Positions 62,501 through 64,000 of a stretch of 64,000 nt of DNA are shown in pieces. A program made the position numbers and the translations under genes. This DNA comes from Trichopria drosophilae. Taxonomy: Eukaryota; Arthropoda; Insecta; Hymenoptera; Diapriidae. The notes below the pieces were generated by a model. That model saw only the letters and a program-made list of their open reading frames with translations, did no database searches and was not told the DNA's origin. The number at the start of each line of letters is the position of its first letter. Within the stretch, counting starts at the first letter, position 1. The DNA lies in the NCBI GenBank assembly GCA_030407085.1, contig CM059586.1:89153501-89217500 (forward strand), given 5' to 3'.

Positions 62501-62871
62501 AGCTGCTAGCAAAGGTACCAAAAGTTTTGAAAGTCGAAGCTCCTGCAGAACTTTCAATATCGTCAAATTCGACATTCTCAGTTTCATCAATTTTTGTACC
62601 TTGAAGAGCATCGTGTTTACGTAGCACTTCTGCAGTGAGACCTGATTTGGGACCTGGACAACATTAACAAATAAATAATTAATGTTTTCGAAGAATTTGA
62701 CAAGTATTTAATAGAATGCTTGGGTTTGTACGTACCTTGAATAGGTGGAAAGAAAATAGACCGAGCCTGATCTCGGTATTTTTTAGTTTCTGGGTTAGAA
62801 CTTGAACTTTTTCCTTTTGCCCATCGCTTAGCATTTTTTCTGCTATTTAAACGAGGTGCTAATTTCCCCAT
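42940..62871 (-). CDS. RRP12: RRP12-like ribosome biogenesis protein, complete 22-exon gene
   Basis: Exons 5' to 3': 62871-62736, 62653-62470, 57980-57854, 57754-57572, 57149-56990, 56930-56752, 56687-56452, 56355-56188, 56033-55925, 55865-55701, 55644-55523, 55456-55324, 55253-55017, 52284-52058, 50687-50564, 50489-50204, 44514-44357, 44281-44019, 43806-43646, 43571-43383, 43308-43213, 43136-42940. Together they give 3840 nt, 1279 residues plus stop, close to the roughly 1297 residues of human RRP12. Every intron is GT-AG and every junction keeps frame. Family hallmarks seen include [50 protein letters not shown] and [12 protein letters not shown]12 proteins are nucleolar HEAT/ARM-repeat factors for pre-rRNA processing and export of pre-ribosomal subunits, which is family knowledge. 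The start is the first in-frame ATG (62871, context AATAATGG). The weakest junction is the acceptor of exon 16 (CGAAAG). Confidence 0.95.
44630..45400. mobile_element. MITE with repeated internal unit in RRP12 intron 16
   Basis: The termini are degenerate inverses (CACTGACCGACAAAATTTTA vs ACTGTCTGACACGGATTTTA). A unit containing GAAAACGATGGCGCTAGCAG and GGAGAAAAACGTGGTTAAAT occurs in direct orientation near 44700, 44850 and 45015, and inverted near 45110-45170 and 45275-45345. Repetitive peptides in the frame 44655-44963 come from this unit. Confidence 0.7.
45401..46362. repeat. ~960-bp near-perfect palindrome in RRP12 intron 16
   Basis: The arms (45401-45875 and 45890-46362) are inverses around about 45885. 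Examples are GATGTCACGTGACTATGACG (45564) vs CGTCATAGTCACGTGACATC (46187), and AGATAAGTATACACAATTAG vs its inverse at 45942. The core 45474-45870 is near-identical by eye, while the outermost 60 bp are more diverged. It has no coding capacity. The intron transcript could fold into a duplex of several hundred base pairs. Confidence 0.9.
46363..47178. other. intronic AT-rich DNA
   Basis: Contains AAGGTTAAAGGGTTAA near 46798, resembling an isolated TTAA-element end. Nothing else recognised. Confidence 0.4.
47985..48528. repeat. palindromic MITE, ends GGAAACGGTTA
   Basis: GGAAACGGTTAAGGGATCAC at the left is the inverse of the right end (GTGATC..CCCTAACCGTTTCC). The arms include GAATTGATCAAAGAATACGC (about 48181) and its inverse at about 48302. 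Non-coding. Confidence 0.75.
48531..49802. mobile_element. non-autonomous element with GGTGGCC termini and TTCCCTGA tracts
   Basis: The left end GGTGGCCGC is followed by TTCCCTGACTTTTCC words. The right end has several TTCCCTGACxTTTCCCTGA words before CGGTGGCCACC. The middle is AT-rich without an open frame. It lies inside the TTAA element. Confidence 0.65.
50204..52284 (-). CDS. RRP12: RRP12 exons 14-16: C-terminal HEAT repeats
   Basis: Exon 14 (52284-52058) encodes [20 protein letters not shown] and ends in EQKKAYR. Exon 15 (50687-50564) continues with [10 protein letters not shown]. Exon 16 (50489-50204) encodes [15 protein letters not shown] through [13 protein letters not shown]. They cover residues about 714-925, equivalent to the human QKKAYRVLEEVC region. 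Codons are split across the exon 14/15 and 16/17 junctions and re-join correctly (AG|A gives Arg, G|GT gives Gly). The exon 14/15 intron holds a TTAA MITE and a mariner-like MITE nest. Confidence 0.93.
50739..51455. mobile_element. TTAA-flanked MITE with fourfold internal repeat, RRP12 intron 14
   Basis: TTAA (50739-50742) CCCTTTCCGTCAC and the inverse GTGACTGAAAGGG TTAA (51452-51455). Inside, a unit of about 115 bp with GAGGTCGCTGAATACGA..CTGATG and TTCAAAATGGCGGATCCAAT recurs near 51010, 51143, 51239 and 51362. Non-coding. Confidence 0.85.
51463..51995. mobile_element. TA-flanked mariner-like MITE (CAGCGGCC..CCTTATTTTAAC ends)
   Basis: Left CAGCGGCCCTCCCCTTATTT and the inverted right end CAGTGGCCATCCCCTTATTT match well, flanked by TA (51461-51462, 51996-51997). 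It is interrupted by a second MITE at 51559-51790. Confidence 0.85.
51559..51790. mobile_element. TA-flanked mariner-like MITE (CAGTAGGACCTCT ends), nested
   Basis: CAGTAGGACCTCTCTTAGTC at the left and the inverse CAGTAGGACCTCTTTTATTC at the right, flanked by TA (51557-51558, 51791-51792). 232 bp, non-coding, inserted in the MITE at 51463-51995. Confidence 0.87.
52698..54104 (+). mobile_element. Chapaev/Transib-like (CACGGTG-ended) transposon, internally deleted
   Basis: Starts CACGGTGGGCTTGAACCAAC and ends with the inverse GTTGGTTCAAGCTCACCGTG. Identical TGTT flanks (52694-52697, 54105-54108) form a 4-bp target duplication. Subterminal repeats (TCTGGTACTGGTGACCTTCC and relatives) occur twice at each side. 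CAC-initial termini with a 4-bp duplication fit CMC/Chapaev; the CACGGTG heptamer also resembles Transib ends, but a 5-bp duplication is not seen. Carries one open frame. Confidence 0.75.
52935..53540 (+). CDS. transposase-like protein fragment, C-terminal part (201 aa)
   Basis: This uninterrupted 201-residue frame is the longest in the window and lies inside the CACGGTG-ended element. It has [20 protein letters not shown] near the N-terminus, then [20 protein letters not shown], then [15 protein letters not shown] and [17 protein letters not shown] at the end. Such proteins are numerous in hydra, corals and insects. The SEQAFES segment sits where Transib/RAG1-type transposases have their SEEAxEAR catalytic glutamate, so it may hold the last acidic residue of an RNase H-like core. 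That assignment is inference. The N-terminal half with the first catalytic residues is missing; the ATG used may not be the original start. Probably not functional alone. Confidence 0.6.
   Translation: MCCISPPIFITAKKKKIVLDLLPPPELHLLLGVVNGLYNQMSKEFKETALYWAKTCNVEREVTSFNGNSCKKLLDKLDNLRNNCPLGCLKCVQVFSDFREVVKACFSKILDPDYAKYINNFRSRYLSLGISVTPKVHCIFVHVQEFCNKYQLGLGIFSEQAFESVHHEFNTIWLKHKVGPTHSDYKQHLLRAVCEFNGLHF
55017..57980 (-). CDS. RRP12: RRP12 exons 3-13: HEAT/ARM solenoid with NUC173-type region
   Basis: Eleven exons encode residues about 107-713. Exon 3 carries [20 protein letters not shown] and exon 5 carries [15 protein letters not shown]. Exon 6 carries [17 protein letters not shown] and exon 7 carries the very conserved [20 protein letters not shown]. 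Together these correspond to the conserved NUC173 region of the RRP12 family, roughly residues 215-450. Exons 8-13 continue the alpha-helical repeats, with landmarks [21 protein letters not shown] (exon 10), [11 protein letters not shown] (exon 11) and [17 protein letters not shown] plus [13 protein letters not shown] (exon 13). Introns here are 55-106 bp, except those before exons 4, 5, 7, 8 and 9, which range from about 64 to 422 bp. Confidence 0.94.
58130..58900. repeat. inverted pair GGGCACATTGGCGGT in RRP12 intron 2
   Basis: GGGCACATTGGCGGT at 58236-58250 is perfectly inverted at 58883-58897, with related words near 58215 and 58545. It may mark an old TIR element. The remaining sequence is AT-rich and non-coding. 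Confidence 0.45.
58968..60780 (+). pseudogene. LINE reverse transcriptase 3' part, interrupted by a hAT-like element
   Basis: Bases 58968-59252 encode [11 protein letters not shown], a stop, then [20 protein letters not shown] and [12 protein letters not shown]. After the insertion the frame resumes at 60666 with [20 protein letters not shown] and RLLKIIF. This is the thumb/connection region typical of jockey/CR1/L2-type non-LTR retrotransposons. Deleting the insert and one target copy restores the frame exactly. Confidence 0.8.
59253..60659. mobile_element. hAT-like element inserted in the LINE
   Basis: CAGGACTCCCAGT at the left and the inverse CAGGGCTCCCAGT at the right, flanked by CATATG (59247-59252, 60660-60665). 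Termini are hAT-like, but the visible duplication is 6 bp rather than 8. The interior is very A/T-rich with AAAAGGGACTAAAG words near the ends and no transposase frame. Confidence 0.75.
60811..61104 (+). pseudogene. LINE reverse transcriptase core fragment (YTDD)
   Basis: Open for 98 codons. [20 protein letters not shown] matches the conserved QGSxxGPLLF box, and [11 protein letters not shown] is the catalytic box with YTDD in place of the usual [28 protein letters not shown] follows, as in jockey/CR1-type LINEs. It lies downstream of the 3' fragment, so the two pieces are out of natural order and come from separate insertions or a rearrangement. Confidence 0.85.
61130..62165. repeat. GTAATTTTAC-dense segment in RRP12 intron 2
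   Basis: About 1 kb packed with GTAATTTTAC, GTAAAATTAC and GTAAATTTAC variants in both orientations, plus CACTGAAAAAAGTG-like words (61737, 62150). It looks like a non-autonomous element with subterminal repeats. Exact termini were not determined. Confidence 0.55.
62470..62871 (-). CDS. RRP12: RRP12 exons 1-2: basic N-terminus and acidic linker
   Basis: Exon 1 (62871-62736) encodes [20 protein letters not shown] and a short S/K-rich stretch, the basic N-terminus typical of RRP12. Exon 2 (62653-62470) encodes residues about 46-106: an E/D-rich linker followed by [20 protein letters not shown], which aligns with the human segment before the first HEAT repeats. Donor GTACGT and acceptor TCCAG separate them over an 82-bp intron. 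The 4.5-kb intron that follows is filled with mobile elements. Confidence 0.92.
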
Positions 62872-62934
62872 TATTATCAAACTTTCTTGATTTCCGCAAT
62901 TTTTCAATTTTCGCGAGTCGAGCAGAGAGAAAAA

Positions 62935-63059
62935 CACGTGCTATGAGGAAGAGGGTTGTTTCTGCGCAAATTACTGCACTGCACGCAAACAACGAGAATC
63001 TAGTGTCTTTTCAGGGATGATCTAGGGTTTTCTGTCACAATGTTTCAATGTGATTGGCT
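62935..63059 (-). promoter_or_regulatory. RRP12 upstream region: E-box and CCAAT box
   Basis: A perfect CACGTG lies at 62935-62940, 64 bp upstream of the RRP12 ATG. On the minus strand AGCCAATC (a CCAAT box) lies at 63059-63052, about 185 bp upstream. CACGTG E-boxes near the start site are a known feature of Myc-driven ribosome biogenesis genes in insects. That this one is used is inference. No TATA element at a convincing spacing was seen, and the transcription start site is unknown. Confidence 0.5.
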
Positions 63060-63409
63060 ATATTATAATTTAGTGAAAATGCGCGCGCATGTATTTAAAA
63101 TGTAAATGTTTTGATTCAGTTGTTTTTATAATTCGTATTTTGATAAAACTGAGACCATTTGGGCCAATCAACTTCTATACAATTTAAGGCGGTTCTAAAG
63201 TACTCAGATGATAAGGTAGGAATTTTCACTAAAAACCGTAAATAAAAAGTGACTGAAACGATTTTTGAAATTCGGGCACTGTAAGGGCAGTTTTAATTAC
63301 TATAAACAGTTTCCTAGAAAATACGAAAGATATTGATTGAGAACTGACCGAGAATTTTCGGAAATAAATAAAAATCACTTATTTCCGAAAATTCCTCATC
63401 AGTTCTCAA
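63060..63409. repeat. dispersed repeat copy and short hairpin
   Basis: Bases 63190-63372 are a direct copy of 13455-13660 (CGGTTCTAAAGTACTC, GGTTTCCT-type words, ATTTTCGGAAATAAAT). ATTGAGAACTGA..ATTTTCGGAAATAA at 63336-63366 pairs with its inverse at 63379-63410, giving a stem of about 30 bp. Confidence 0.7.
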
Positions 63410-64000
63410 TTAACCCATTAACGCCGAAATGCACAGAAACTTTACTGCAACTTCAACGCTTATTTTGAATATGAACTAAATTTCGAAAAAAATAAAAACT
63501 ATCAGATTCCACCATTTTCGAGATAGCTCTTTCGAATGGTAGTAAGAAAATTATTAAAAAATTGAAATTTATATATGATTTTGACATATATGTATAGTAG
63601 AAAAACATTTTTTCAGGACGCATTTTTTACATATATCGAGTTTTCGATACAATATGTTACTTTGAGTGAGCTAAAATATATTGCAAGGGTGCACTCGATA
63701 GTTGTACTTAAAAGATACACTGGTGTATATTTAAATCTATTAGAATATTATTTAAGTCTATTAGAATACAAGTGCATGAAGTAAGTGTTTTGCAACTTTT
63801 ATTTATTAATACTTCGGCTGGCCTGTCGTCGGGGTCGAAGTTTTGAAAATGCTCATTTTCAATTTTACGTCAACTCAGACCATAGGTCATAATTGTTAAT
63901 CATTTTCAATTTTCATACAGATAAGAAACACTATTTTGTTGTAACATCTCTATCGAAGCCACTTGGACATAAATATGATTGGACCCCCAAATATCGATAT
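63410..64000. mobile_element. left end of a TTAA-flanked element, running off the window
   Basis: TTAA (63410-63413) followed by CCCATTAACGCCGAAATGCA, the same left terminus type as at 41560 and 47750. The right end is beyond the window. The frame at 63575-63784 has no recognised motif. Confidence 0.6.

Noticed and set aside
62872..62937. In-frame 22-codon upstream extension of RRP12
   Set aside because: It begins at GTG, not ATG; family alignment starts at MGKLAPRLN.
1..64000. CRISPR arrays, operons, bacterial-type regulatory sites
   Set aside because: Introns, GT-AG splicing and transposon types are eukaryotic; no regularly spaced short direct repeats were seen.

Overview
This is AT-rich eukaryotic DNA with GT-AG introns, almost certainly from an insect. 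The only intact gene I can build is a 22-exon, minus-strand RRP12, a ribosome biogenesis factor. The rest is intergenic or intronic DNA, heavily colonised by DNA transposons and MITEs. The order within insects cannot be settled from the sequence; Hymenoptera is plausible but untested.

Layout. From 1 to about 42.9 kb there is no gene I can support. This part holds (a) many elements flanked by TTAA, in several related terminal types (ends such as CCCATTAACG and CCCTTTAAGTCCC), often with long inverted arms; (b) TA-flanked mariner-like MITEs; (c) a hAT-like MITE with a perfect 8-bp target duplication; (d) two relics of a TIR-bounded element encoding fragments that resemble a conserved, uncharacterised arthropod/cnidarian protein family (probably the DUF7869 type); (e) a pair of roughly 430-bp inverted repeats 3.3 kb apart; and (f) several GC-richer, apparently unique islands that may be conserved non-coding elements. 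The best enhancer candidate is 33.3-33.95 kb.

From 42.94 to 62.87 kb lies RRP12. Its 22 exons sum to 3840 nt (1279 codons plus stop) and stay in frame at every junction. Most introns are 55-420 bp, but four are inflated by transposons: 5.7 kb (44515-50203), 1.4 kb (50688-52057), 2.7 kb (52285-55016) and 4.5 kb (57981-62469). These hold nested insertions up to three or four levels deep, a roughly 960-bp near-perfect palindrome, a LINE interrupted by a hAT-like element, and a Chapaev/Transib-like element with a 201-residue transposase-like ORF sitting inside a TTAA element. The 2.7-kb intron is about 55 bp once the TTAA element is removed.

Upstream of RRP12 there is a CACGTG E-box and an inverted CCAAT box. 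From 63.2 kb to the end are a dispersed repeat, a short hairpin and the left end of another TTAA element that runs out of the window. Two short motifs recur across unrelated elements: one like GGTCGCTGATTACGAATC, and ATGGCGGA, a YY1/Pho-like core. These are the most unusual large-scale signals in the window.
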